Assembly: GCA_039707655.1 (NCBI GenBank) | Contig: CM077672.1 | Location: 194,908,037-194,972,036, forward strand | Direction of reading: 5' to 3' | DNA: 64,000 nucleotides | Origin: Elymus sibiricus | Taxonomy: Eukaryota; Streptophyta; Magnoliopsida; Poales; Poaceae | Notes under the pieces: generated by a model | What the model was told of the DNA's origin: nothing | What the model saw: only the letters and a program-made list of their open reading frames with translations | The model's database searches: none | Part shown: in pieces, positions 22,771 through 33,291 of the stretch | Layout: each line of letters starts with the position of its first letter | How positions within the stretch are numbered: position 1 is the first letter of the stretch | Translations under genes and position numbers: made by a program

Positions 22771-23145
22771 CAGATCATAAAATACTCTTAACATAGGGTT
22801 AGTTAGCAAGGTCAATGTTTTGACCCTCGCTGGTATTGTGTTGGGTTGGTGTCCCTCTGCACTGCACTGCACTGCTCTGCTCCCCTATTGTTTAGCAGCA
22901 AACACGGAGCAGAGCAGACCGCCTCCGCGGGACGCGCGTCCTTCCAAATGTCGCGCCCCCGAGCTCGGCTCCCTCCCGACAACTCCTCCCAGCCCTCCCT
23001 ACCCACCCAAAACTCGCAACCCCATGCGAAGGGCTCGAGACCACGCAGCGTCGACGCCATGCACGCCCTCGTTCCACCTTCAGCTCCGGCTCCGTCCTTG
23101 TGATCGACCGCGCGCGGCCGCGTCCTGACCTAGCCTATAGCGTCA
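22771..23145 (+). promoter_or_regulatory. Upstream and leader region of the PIP5K gene
   Basis: This 375-bp stretch separates the palindrome-array transposon from the kinase ATG. It holds a ctgca microsatellite (about 22857-22875) and a perfect 12-bp inverted repeat, ctgctctgctcc at 22872-22883 against ggagcagagcag at 22906-22917. I see no clear TATA box. Confidence 0.45.
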
Positions 23146-26100
23146 ATGGCGTCGACGGGGAAGAAGATGAACCAGATCCCTGCGCCGGCCGGCCGCCTCT
23201 GGGAGGCCAGCATCCGCAAGCTCACCACCATCCGCCGCGGCGCTTCGGCCTTTCCCGCCGCCGTCGCGGGCGTCGACGGCCTGGTTGACCCTGCTGGAAC
23301 ACTCGCCGTCACCTCCGCCAGCACCGTCTACCAGTACAGCGGCAGCGACGACGCCGACGGTGCAGCCTCCGAGGAGGGGGACGAGGAGGATGTGGGGTCC
23401 TCGCTCGGGGAGCCCAGCCACTCGGAGCAGCTGCTCCCCAGCGGGGACTTTTACCAGGGCGACCTGCGCGGGGACCTCCCGCACGGCACCGGCAAGTTCC
23501 TCTGGACGGACGGCAGCATGTATGAGGGCGCCTGGCGTAGCGGCCGCGCAGCCGGCCGCGGCAAGTTCTCCTGGCCCTCGGGCGCTACCTACGAGGGCGA
23601 CCTCGCCGGCGGCTACATGCACGGCCAGGGCACCTACATTGGCGAGTTCGGGGACACCTTCGCCGGGCTGTGGGCCAACAACCTCCGCCACGGCCGCGGC
23701 ACGCAGGCCTACGCCAACGGCGACGTCTACGACGGCCACTGGCGCGACGACCTGCAGGACGGCCACGGCCGGTACATCTGGCGCCACGGCCACGAGTACA
23801 TCGGCACCTGGAAGGCCGGCGAGATGCACGGCTGCGGAACCGTGATATGGGCAGACGGCGACCGCTACGACGGCTCCTGGGAGGACGCCAAGCCCATGGG
23901 CCAGGGCACGTTCCGGTGGGCCGACGGCGGCATGTACATCGGCACCTGGTGCCAGGAGTCCGGCGTCACGCACGCCAAGGGCGTATACTACCCGCCGTCC
24001 GGAGGCCCTGCGGTGCCCGTGCCCCGGGAGCCCCGCGACGCCATCACCAAGTTGCTCGAGGAGCTGGAGGTGTCCGAGGGGAAGACGGTGTCTCTGCTGC
24101 CATCGCAGAAGATCCTGACATGGCCCGGGGTGGAGGCCGTGCTGAAGAAGCCTGTGTGGCGGCCGCCGGAGGTCAGCGCCGACCAAGGGAGGGTGTCGGT
24201 GTCGAGCGTGCGCCGGAGAAGCAGCGTGTCGGACCTCGACAGCCTCACTGCCGGGGAGGACGGCGGCGAGGATGCCAGTACTCGGGCAGACCGGGCATGG
24301 TCGCGGACGCTCTCGTGCATTCGCGCGCCGAGGCCGGGGAAGAAGCAGGGCGAGACGATATCCAAGGGGCACAGGAACTATGAGCTCATGCTCAACTTGC
24401 AGCTTGGCATCAGGTCTCTTTCCTTTTCCTCTTCATTCATTGCTACCACCATCACTGCACTGCATCCATTGCCATTTGCTCTGTGTTGCTAGCTAATCCA
24501 TTCATGTTCATTTTGACGCTGCCATTGGGATTGGGTGCACAGGCATGCTGTGGGAAGGCAATCAGCGCCGACATCACTGGATCTCAAATCATCAGCATTT
24601 GATCCAAAAGAGAAGGTGTGGACAAGGTTTCCTCCCGAAGGATCCAAGCACACGCCGCCTCACCAATCGTGTGACTTCCGGTGGAAGGACTACTGCCCGT
24701 TGGTTTTCAGGTCTGCTGCACGCTCTCCCTCACTTGCTTCTCTAAAACCAGTTTACAGCGCGGCCGCAGCCGTTTTTTGCGCGCCGCGGAGCGCTGGCTC
24801 CAGCGGCCGTTGCAAAAAACAGCGCACGCGCGCCGCTCCAGCAGGCGCTGCAAAAAAAAGGCGCGCGGGCCCAGCACAAGCAGCATATACACCCAAAAAA
24901 AAAACTAAGAAGATCAAACACAACAATAATAAATCAAGATAAAATAGTTCGATTTTATTACAACTCAGACAAATAGTTTATTTGCCAATACAACAAATAG
25001 TTCGACACTACAACATCAACCATACAAATCATCATGCGTTTTGTCGGCCATTCCATGCCCACCACTCCTCGATTAGATCATTTTGAAGATCATCATGCGT
25101 TTCGGCACGTCGAATGGCATGATAGGAGGCAACAAATCGGGCCACCCTCTCTGCCCTCCATCGCACTCGAACTGGACGTCCCAATAGCTCATACTGGGAG
25201 TAGTCTAAATCTTGCCCACGCTCATTTTCGATGATCATGTTATGCATGATCACACAAGCGTGCATGATATACCAAATGATCTTTTGATCCCAAAATCTAG
25301 CCGGTCCTCTCACAATAGCAAATTGGGCTTGCAAAATCCCAAAAGCTCCCTCCACATCTTTCCTAGCCGCCGCCTGAGCATTGTGGAAATCAAGATTTTT
25401 CTTACCTTCCGGTTTTTTCAACGGCTTCACAAATGTCTGCCACTTTGGGTAGATGCCATCCGCAAGATAGTAGCCATAGTTGTATGTATGGCCATTTGCT
25501 ACAAACTGCACCGGTGGCAGTTCACCATTTGCAATCTTATTCATGAGTGGTGACCGATTAACAACGTTGATGTCATTCAAAGATCCAGGCATTCCAAAAA
25601 AAGCATGCCAAATCCAAGTCTCGTGATCGGCCACCGCTTCAAGGATTATAGTGGAACCCTTTTTCTGGCCGTGGAATTGCCCATGCCATGCCTTAGGGCA
25701 ATTCTTCCAACTCCAATGCATGCAATCTATTGAGCCAAGCATACCTGGGAACCCGCGAGCTTTGTTCATCTCCAAAAGCCTTGCGGCGTCTTCAGCAGTG
25801 GGAGATCTCAAATACTCCGGGCCAAACACTTGCACAATTCCGACTGCGAAGCGCTTGACACACATGATGGCTTGACTCTCACCCATGGCCAAGTGGTCAT
25901 CAACTAGATCAGCCGGAATACCGTATGCCAACATACGCAAAGCGGCTGTCACCTTTTGAAAGGTGCTATGCCCGAGTTCTCCGGCGGCATTCCTCCTTTG
26001 CTGAAAAAACGGATCATGGCTCGCCAATTTCTCTGCAATGCGCTTGAACAACCCGGTGCTCATCCTAAACCGACGCCGGAAGTACGACTCGGGGTACACG

Positions 26101-28348
26101 GGATTATCCACAAAATAGTGCCTTATCAATCTGTTGTCGGCATCGATCTTATCCCTCCAAATTTTCTGCCGACCCATAACCGAACCACCGTGCTTCGGTT
26201 TTTTTTTTGACGTGCATAGCTAGGATCATTGCAAGATCCTCCTCCTCTTGAATATCAAATTCTTCGTCCGAAGAATCATATGAAGAACTCATCTACAATA
26301 TTGAATTTAAACTATTCTATAAAAAACTTGCATCAAATTCATGTAAAAAATGTGAAGTTCAAGCAATACTAACCTTGCAAGCGTTTTGTCGAACACCTTG
26401 TGGGCGCCGAGCGGCAGTGGGCGGCCTGGCGCTGTTCGTCGGAGGAACGGCGCGCGCGAGGGGCGCCGGCGACTAGAGGGAGGCGGAGGAAGCAGCAGCG
26501 GCGCGGGGATAGGCCGGGGAAGCGCCGTCGGGTCGCCGGAGAAAATGGGTGGTGCGGGCGGCGGCGCGAGCGCCTGGATGCGGTGGGTGGAAGTCGCGGC
26601 ACGGGCGCTCGAGTGTGCAGCACGCGGGAGCGGGTGCTCGAAATAAGCGGCGCGCGATGCCGTTTCGCCCAGCGCGCTGAACCACTTTTGCCGCGCGCGC
26701 GGTTTTTGCGCTTCCGCTGGAGCGCGCGCGCAAAAAACGCTATTTTTTCAGCGCGGCGCTTATTTGGCGCGGCTGTTGGAGATGCTCTTAGTCTCCAAAA
26801 ACGGCGCTAATTTCTGTTTCTTCTTCTGTGATTCGACGCAGGACATTGCGCAAGCTCTTCGACGTCGACCCCGCGGATTACATGATCTCGATATGCGGGG
26901 ATGATGCACTCCTGGAGCTTTCATCACCCGGCAAAAGTGGAAGCTTCTTCTACCTCACCAATGACGACAAGTACATGATCAAAACAATGAAGAAAGCAGA
27001 GGTCAAGGTAGGTTCTTCTCTCCACCTTATATAGCTAGCCCACACACACAAGTTTTAAGCATGTGTGAGATGGATTGCGGTTTTGATCATCCACTGGTGC
27101 TTCTTAGGATGCTTCCAGCCTATTATAAACATGTCCGCGCTTACGACAACACTCTAATAACAAAGTTCTTTGGCCTGCACTGTGTTAAAATCACAGGGGG
27201 CATTCAGAAAAAGGTTAGGATGCTTTCAGAAATTGGCCAGTGTATTGAGATTTTATATATATCACTATAATATATGATATGGAATACAGGTTCGGTTCGT
27301 CATAATGGGGAATCTTTTCTGCTCTCGCTATGCAATCCATCGGCGTTTTGACTTGAAAGGATCTTCGCTTGGGCGCATGACAGACAAGCCCCTTGATCAG
27401 ATCGACGAGACCACCACGCTCAAAGATCTTGATCTCAATTTCATTTTCCGGTTAGCAGGATCCTGGTTCCAGGAATTCTGCAGGTACATCTCCCATCTGC
27501 CGAATTGCACAGGATTCTGTTTCCTCTCATTTTGTTACTTACATGTACTATAAATAATCTTATGTAAAAGAATCACAACTGTATTTGATGAGACCTAAGT
27601 ACCCACTATGCTCATGAATCTTTATATTTCTTACCAGGCAAGTGGACAGAGATTGCGAGTTGCTGGAGCAGGAGCGGATCATGGATTACAGTCTTTTGGT
27701 CGGCGTTCATTTCAAGGATCGGTGCAAAGATACGTTGCCCCCATGACTGCTTCTTAAAAAATACATGCAATTAGAAAACTATTCGGTAGATACATTGGAA
27801 GCCACGAGCCTGATTTCTTCTTCTTCTTTTTTTCCCTTCTTACAGGCAGCGGCAATGCTGACAATGGGACACCTACTACCACGGATGAAGATTCTGAGCA
27901 AAAAAGGTATTTACACCATACATTTTAGAAGCTTTGAAGAATCATAAGATGCTTTACATTACAGTTTTCCTTTACTCGGCTGAGGCTGCTCACTTCATGC
28001 CAGCAACTTCTGCATTGCATTCATCTTGATATTGACAAACACTGTCATTGGTGCAGAAAAGCACAAGAAAAACTAGGCATTAGCATGCCATCAAGGGTGG
28101 AGAACATAGTGAGAAATCCCGAAAGTGAATCCCTGCTCATCGGCGAGCCCACGGGCGAATTCCAGGACGTGATCCTCTTCTTCGGGATCATCGACATCCT
28201 GCAAGACTACGATATCAGCAAGAAGCTCGAGCATGCCTACAAATCCATGCAGTATGATCCCAACTCCATATCCGCGGTCGACCCCAAGCAGTACTGCAAG
28301 CGATTCCGAGACTTCATTTTCAGGGCTTTCGCGGAGGATGTACAGTAG
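23146..28348 (+). CDS. PIP5K: MORN-repeat phosphatidylinositol-4-phosphate 5-kinase
   Basis: The enzyme phosphorylates PtdIns4P to PtdIns(4,5)P2 at membranes. My exon model is 23146-24413, 24543-24710, 26842-27007, 27097-27213, 27290-27483, 27638-27729, 27846-27906 and 28057-28348, which gives 785 residues, normal for plant subfamily B. Residues 103-268 hold about eight MORN repeats (YEGAW, YEGDL, YDGHW, YIGTW, YDGSW type), used in membrane binding and regulation. A Ser-rich linker follows. The kinase domain starts near 412: ATP-binding Lys in MIKT (K526), [10 protein letters not shown] at 593-602, catalytic MDYSLL (D654), IIDILQDYD (D735), and the specificity loop region with KKLEH at 744-748. 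Introns 1, 2, 4, 5 and 7 have GT-AG ends. Exon 4 lacks an AG just before its first conserved codon, and exon 6 is followed by AT instead of GT (see findings). The family is certain. Whether this copy makes full enzyme is not. Confidence 0.88.
24745..26787 (-). mobile_element. PIF/Harbinger transposon inside PIP5K intron 2
   Basis: It fills most of the 2131-bp intron 24711-26841. The right end is 'ggctgttggagatgctc' followed by TTA (26788-26790), a typical Harbinger end and target. The left end near 24745-24756 is degraded, but both subterminal regions share 'gttttttgcgcgc' and 'ctccagcgg' blocks in inverted orientation. The transposase gene lies on the strand opposite to the kinase gene. No second (Myb-like) ORF was found, so mobility would need help in trans. 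Confidence 0.8.
25032..26292 (-). CDS. PIF/Harbinger transposase (DDE nuclease), nearly intact
   Basis: The open frame 25032-26177 encodes 381 residues of the ALP1-like DDE nuclease that cuts and joins transposon ends. Catalytic-region motifs are visible: [11 protein letters not shown] (first Asp), [12 protein letters not shown] (second Asp) and [16 protein letters not shown] (Glu). The conserved [10 protein letters not shown] block is also present. The N-terminal part upstream of 26177 ([23 protein letters not shown] at 26290-26292) is in another frame. An A-run of ten on the coding strand near 26200 would restore continuity if it were nine, so the break looks like a single homopolymer slip. 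An internal Met at 26177 still leaves the nuclease domain whole. The C terminus ends normally. Confidence 0.85.
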
Positions 28349-28918
28349 CGACTCCATTGACAAACAGAAAATTTATACTCAAGAGAGCAGACCTTAACAG
28401 TTGGCTGGTGATTCTTCTTTGCCCACCATCCAGTATTCTTTTGTAGGTAACATAATCGATTCTTTCTGTTGTAGACGACAGCACGTCGATATTACAGCGA
28501 TTTCTTCATGTATGTGTTCATAGATTTTGTACATCTGCTGAATCTTCTCTCTACTTATGTAATTAGATGTAGGGTGACTGTATTCATGCCTGCTGGTATG
28601 AAAATCATGTAGAACAGAGACTATTGTTTATGTAACCATTCCCTACTTCTTTTCCTCTTGTTCCAAAAAGCTATCTCTAGTTTACCTAGTTCCAAACAGA
28701 TGTCCTTTTACCTAAGCTATAACACCACCTTTGTTGTTCTGATGAAGATGTTGGAAAAAAATGTTTTTGATATTCTATTGCCATTGCTAAATTGAATAAC
28801 ATAAGAAAGCAAACTTATTAATGGCCTCTTTGGTGCAAGTTGAAAATAGTGCACTGGAAAGCACAATAATGTTATAATTTTTTTTTTGGCTCAATAAATG
28901 CCAAACCACAATAATAAG
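28349..28918 (+). other. 3' UTR and downstream region of PIP5K
   Basis: This AT-rich stretch follows the stop codon (TAG at 28346-28348). Tracts such as 'aataaatgcc' near 28894 could serve in polyadenylation. No other gene is visible. Confidence 0.5.
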
Positions 28919-28920
28919 TA

Positions 28921-29135
28921 CTCCATTTGTTCCAAAATATATTGGATATTAGATATTTTTGCAAATTCAAACTTTGTAAACTTTCACCAAGTTTATAGAA
29001 AAAAATTGTCAACATCTACAATACCAAATCATTACCATTAGATCAAGAAATATATTCGGTATTGTATATTGGTCAAACTTTATGAAACTTGACTTTTGAG
29101 AAAACGAATTCACACTATACTTTGGAACGAAATAG
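28921..29135. mobile_element. Degenerate Stowaway-like MITE, about 215 bp
   Basis: The left end is ctccatttgttccaaaata after TA (28919-28920). The right end is actttggaacgaaatag, the inverted partner with several changes. The interior is AT-rich. This fits an old Stowaway MITE. The right border is approximate. Confidence 0.65.
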
Positions 29136-29589
29136 GCGCAATCATAATTTTCTTATGCCACTAAATACCTCAATATGTTTTTTTATTGTGTATTATATTT
29201 TTGAAATAAATATGACCGAACTAATGTATACGGAAAGATGGATATCGCATGGAAAATGTCTCTCCGGACAATCGGCTGAAAACTGCGCCGGTCGCCTCGC
29301 GCAGCGCCATCACACGCTTTTGCCAACACATGTCCACGCGTCTAATGGGTGGGCCCCAGGCACCATCGTTCTCTGTCAACCACTCATTTCTTTTCCTCAT
29401 CCTTATCTCTCTCGTGTCCATCCTTGTCCTCCTGTACTTCCTCCTCTTCATCTGCTCGCCATGGATGAGCTCCTACTCTACGTCGATCTCACACGCAGGG
29501 CTACAAATCCCCCACTGGCACTACGACAGAGAGCCATGGGTGCGGCCGTGACCTCTTCCCCCCCTTTTTCTCTTCCCCACGCCAAGCCC
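29136..29589. other. Intergenic, no gene recognised
   Basis: The stretch is mixed, with a pyrimidine-rich part (29400-29470). Short plus-strand frames of 100-206 codons overlap here but show no domain. Confidence 0.4.
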
Positions 29590-30180
29590 AAGTCTTGGCA
29601 CAGAATGCCATGCCGCCTCCACAGTATCAAAAAATTCGTCCGCCTTAGGCCAGCACACTTCAAACCGGAATCTCTTGCCCATTCTAAAATCCGCGTTGAG
29701 ATCCAATAAAAGTGGAAGTGATATGAAATCGCAGATCCTAAGGCAGTAAGGAGGCACGCCGGGTGTAGGTCCTCCTAACAATTCGAAGTGAAGATGTGGT
29801 TGATCTTCTCGAGAGTCGGTCACTGCCTTTCATTTGACCACGTGTATTTCCTCCCATTTAAGTATAGCTCCTTGACCTTAAAAAAAAGTATAGCTCCTTG
29901 AGCTCGAGCATGTTATCTTAGAACGGAACCGAGCCATCGTCCTTGGATTCACCTCGGCGTTGCTCTTGTCCTCAGGGTTTATGAGCAAGTTGAAATCTCC
30001 CGCGATTGCCCATGGCCCTGCGTGTAAATCCCTAATATCCACAAGTTCCTGCATGAACTCGACTTTCTTCTCGTCGCTTTGAGGCCCATAAACACCACTA
30101 AGCCACCACTCGGCTCCTAACGGCTTGACCAAAGCAGTCGGTGTGTTAGTTGTGTGATGTGGGTTGGAGATCGCCACCAA
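29590..30180 (-). pseudogene. LINE (L1-type) endonuclease fragment
   Basis: On the minus strand, from 30180 downward, the frame reads WWLSGVYGPQSDEKKVEFMQEL and then GPWAIAGDFNLLINPEDKSNAEVNPR. This is the endonuclease/exonuclease/phosphatase domain of plant non-LTR retrotransposons. Other frames continue with YLNGRKYTWSNERQ, PTLEKINHIFTSNC, LLLDLNADFRMGKRFRFEVCW and a trailing EAAWHS block. Several frameshifts break it. A short direct duplication ('aagtatagctccttga', 29863-29878 and 29887-29902) lies inside. Both ends of the LINE are missing. Confidence 0.85.
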
Positions 30181-30345
30181 CGTTGTATTTGACTAACGAA
30201 ATGTTAATGTATGTCACCAAAAATTAAATTGTTGGGTTCGTATTTGAATGTAGTTTCCGATGATATTATTTTTGCTATGTATAATTTATATTTATTAGTT
30301 AAAATCATGATCAAAATATGATCCAAAATACGAAAGGGACTATTG

Positions 30346-30548
30346 GATCCAAACGGAAGCTCAGAGTTTGCAAAAAAAAAAAAAAAACTATAGAGAGAAC
30401 AGAAGTTCTAAACAATGGAATTGCTATGAAAGAAACAAGGCCCTACCACATTTGGGATCCCAACGGAAGTTCACAAACTACAGAGAGAAGAAAAGTCCTA
30501 GACAATTATGCTACTACAAACAAGGTCCTACTGCCACATTTGGGATCC
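30346..30548. repeat. Two-copy tandem duplication downstream of PGG gene
   Basis: Two units of about 105 bp share 'ggatcc-aacggaag', then 'agagagaa-agaa', then 'acaagg-cctac-' and 'cacatttgggatcc'. The first unit includes an A-run of about 16 (30371-30386). The repeat lies in the probable 3' UTR or downstream flank of the minus-strand PGG gene, which stops at 30571. Confidence 0.7.
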
Positions 30549-30570
30549 GGATCTCCCTACAACTACAATT

Positions 30571-33291
30571 CTACAGATCATACACGGAGAAGCACCGCGT
30601 CACTTGCTCCGACAGCTTGTCCATGGCGCTTCTCAGTCGCCTCGCTATGCCGATGGATGCCACAACGAGCACAGCAATGTACGCCGAGACCCCGACGACC
30701 AGCGCCAAGACGTACGCAGACGTCCTCACCCTCCTGCAGCTCCCAGCGGCGTACGCACCCATGAGTCCAAACAGGTCCAGGATCATGGCGGCGTGCAGCG
30801 CCAAGAGCGCCGGCGGGGTGTCGCTCACCCTCTTGATCAGGAGGAGGACCATGATCACCAGGGACGCCATGAAAGACGTCGCGTTGCAGTAGAAGAAGGC
30901 CTTGTACCGGCGCGGGTAGTTGCTCGTGAGAACCGGATCGCCGGCGATGTGGCCGGTGACGTCGCCCCAGAGGCCGCCCGGCGGGCTCATCGCGGCCTGG
31001 TACGTGACGGCGGCGGCAAGCGCGGCGAGCAGCAGCAGGTATTTGGGCAGCTTCTCGTCCCAGAGATCACGCGCCCCTCTGGCGGCGACGGCCGTGCCAT
31101 GCCGCCCGTCGCCTCCGGCTTGGTCTTCGCCTGCGCCGAGCTTTGACAGGAGCCTCTTGGCAAGACCTCGCGCCGTCTCCGACAAGACCAGCGTGACCTG
31201 GAGAGCGATGCAGAGAAGAACTGCGAATATCAGAACGAGGACGTAGATCGAGGTCGACACCTTCCGGCAGCTCCCGGCGGCGAAGGCGCCCATGAGGCCG
31301 ACGAGGTCGAGGATCACGCACACCCGCAATGCGTGAGACCGTATCCCTGTCGCCGAGAGCTTCCTGTTCACCAGCAGCATGATGACGGCAAGGGACGCGA
31401 CGAAGGCCGTCGCGTTGCAGTAGAAGAACGCCACGTAGCGGCGCGGGTAGTTGTCGTTGAGCACCGGGTCGCCGGCGACGTGGCCGCCGGGCTTGCTCTC
31501 TTGCCAGAAGCCGCCCGGCGGGCTCATGCCGGCTTGGTAGGTGAGGCTCGCCGCAAGGATGGCAAGAAGCAGCAGAAGCTTCCGCCTCTTCTCCAGGGTC
31601 CGTTCGACGTCCGCCGCCTCCTCCTCCCCCTTCTCGTGCTCGAACAGCTCCTTGAGCCAGCTGGGTGCGCATTGTTCCATCTTCTCACTCAACGCTTGGC
31701 TCCATGCCGGGCGAGCCGGCCACACTTCTAACATGAAGACCACGACATGGATGCCGACGTAGAGGAACACCGGAACGACGAGCAGGGAGACGTACACGGA
31801 TTTGGACACTTGCCGGCAGCTCCCGGCTGCGTAGGCGCCGATCATGCCAAACAGGTCCAGGATCATGGCGACCTGCAACGCGCAGTACTTGATCCCCTGG
31901 GTGCTGAGTATGTTGCTCAGGAGGAGTATGAGGATGACCAGCGACGCGACGAAGGCGGTGGCGTTGCAGTAGAAGAAGGCCAGGTATCGCCGGGGATACG
32001 TGATGTGGAGGATCGGATCGCCAGCGAGGTAGTGGTGGCGACCGTCGGCGGCGGCATCGCCTTGCCAGAAGCCGCCTGGTGGGTTCAGTCCGGCTTGGTA
32101 TGTGACGCTCGCCGCAAGAATCCCGAGCAGCAGCAGATACATCCGCGACTTCCTGAGAATCTGGTACGCGTCGTCACTGCCGTGCTCGTCGGATGCTCTG
32201 CTTTGCTGCTGCTGTTGCTGTTCCAAGTCCAATCTCTCAAATTTGTTGAGGTACCTTTCAAGTGCTTGTTGCCAATCGTGGATCAAATTCTCCACGGGCT
32301 TGCACAAGAAGACGAGCGCCTGAATGCCGATGTAGAAGAGAACGGCGGCCACCAGCGCGACGACGTAGATGGAGGTCTTGAGGCTCCGGCAGCTCCCGGA
32401 GGAGAAGGCGCCCATGAGCCCGACCATGGCCGCGCCCGTGCACACCCAGAGTGCGCATGACCGGAACCCGTGCTGCGTCACGGTGTTGCTCATGAGCAGC
32501 ATGACGACGACCAGCGACGCGACGAACGCGGTGGTGTTGGAGTAGAAGAAGACCATGAAGCGGGACGGGTGGTGGACGCGGAGCATGGGGTCGCCGGCCA
32601 GGTGGTCGCTGTCCTGGCTGCCCGGCCAGAATCCGCCCGGCGTGCTGACACCGGCCTGGTACGTGATGGTCGCCGCCAGCGTCGCGAAGATGAGCAGGTA
32701 CTTGCGCGCGCGCTCCACTCTGTCGGCCGGCGTGACTTTGTCGCCGCGCTCTGTCGGGGCGAAGAGCACGAAGACGAGGACGTGGGCGGAGACGTAGCAG
32801 GCAACCAAGGCGACGAGAACGAAGACATAGGCGGACATGGCCACGTCCCTGCAGCTGCCCGCGGCGTAGGCCCCCATGAGACCGAACTGGTCGAGCAGCA
32901 TGGCGGCCTGGAGAGCGCGCAGCCAGCGCCGGCGGTGGCAGAGCGAGCGGACGAGCAGGAGGTTGACGATGACGAGGGAGGCGACGAAGGCGGTGGCGTT
33001 GCAGTAGAAGAAGGCCTCGTATCGGCGCGGGTAGGTGACGCGGAGCACCGGGTCGCCGGCGAGACGCGCGCCTCCGTCGGCGTCGTTGTCGGCCCAGAAC
33101 CCGCCTGGCGGACTCAGCCCCGCGGAGTAGGTGACGGAGGCCGCGAGCGTGGCCAGGAGCAGCACGTACTTGCGCAGCTCCCAGAGGAACTCCGCCTCCG
33201 CGGTGGCGCTGTCGACGCCGATGACGGCTGGTGGAACAGCCGGTGCCGTAGCTACCCTCTCGAGGCTAACGTCAACAGCAGCCTCCGCCAT
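30571..33291 (-). CDS. Five-fold PGG-domain membrane protein
   Basis: This is a single-exon gene of 906 residues with five tandem copies of the PGG domain. Each copy has a first hydrophobic helix (LLLLA-LAA-VTYQAG), the PPGGFW loop (PGG at residues 62-64, 218-220, 405-407, 592-594, 771-773), a GDPVL...YPRRY block, FFYCNATAFVASL starting another helix, and an LMGAYAAGSCR helix-turn before the last helix. That predicts about four membrane helices per repeat and near twenty in all. PGG domains usually follow ankyrin repeats in plant proteins such as ACD6/ITN1-like ones. No ankyrin repeats occur here. Repeats 1 and 3-5 are close to each other; repeat 2 is most diverged (STPGG, FFYSNTTAF). A Gln-rich linker lies at 358-363. 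Start context ggcgATGgcg is good. The biochemical role is unknown. Confidence 0.88.
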   Translation of the reverse strand: MAEAAVDVSLERVATAPAVPPAVIGVDSATAEAEFLWELRKYVLLLATLAASVTYSAGLSPPGGFWADNDADGGARLAGDPVLRVTYPRRYEAFFYCNATAFVASLVIVNLLLVRSLCHRRRWLRALQAAMLLDQFGLMGAYAAGSCRDVAMSAYVFVLVALVACYVSAHVLVFVLFAPTERGDKVTPADRVERARKYLLIFATLAATITYQAGVSTPGGFWPGSQDSDHLAGDPMLRVHHPSRFMVFFYSNTTAFVASLVVVMLLMSNTVTQHGFRSCALWVCTGAAMVGLMGAFSSGSCRSLKTSIYVVALVAAVLFYIGIQALVFLCKPVENLIHDWQQALERYLNKFERLDLEQQQQQQSRASDEHGSDDAYQILRKSRMYLLLLGILAASVTYQAGLNPPGGFWQGDAAADGRHHYLAGDPILHITYPRRYLAFFYCNATAFVASLVILILLLSNILSTQGIKYCALQVAMILDLFGMIGAYAAGSCRQVSKSVYVSLLVVPVFLYVGIHVVVFMLEVWPARPAWSQALSEKMEQCAPSWLKELFEHEKGEEEAADVERTLEKRRKLLLLLAILAASLTYQAGMSPPGGFWQESKPGGHVAGDPVLNDNYPRRYVAFFYCNATAFVASLAVIMLLVNRKLSATGIRSHALRVCVILDLVGLMGAFAAGSCRKVSTSIYVLVLIFAVLLCIALQVTLVLSETARGLAKRLLSKLGAGEDQAGGDGRHGTAVAARGARDLWDEKLPKYLLLLAALAAAVTYQAAMSPPGGLWGDVTGHIAGDPVLTSNYPRRYKAFFYCNATSFMASLVIMVLLLIKRVSDTPPALLALHAAMILDLFGLMGAYAAGSCRRVRTSAYVLALVVGVSAYIAVLVVASIGIARRLRSAMDKLSEQVTRCFSVYDL

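Noticed and set aside
23143..24372. 409-codon minus-strand frame opposite PIP5K exon 1
   Set aside because: It is an antisense shadow of the MORN-repeat exon; repetitive composition keeps it open.
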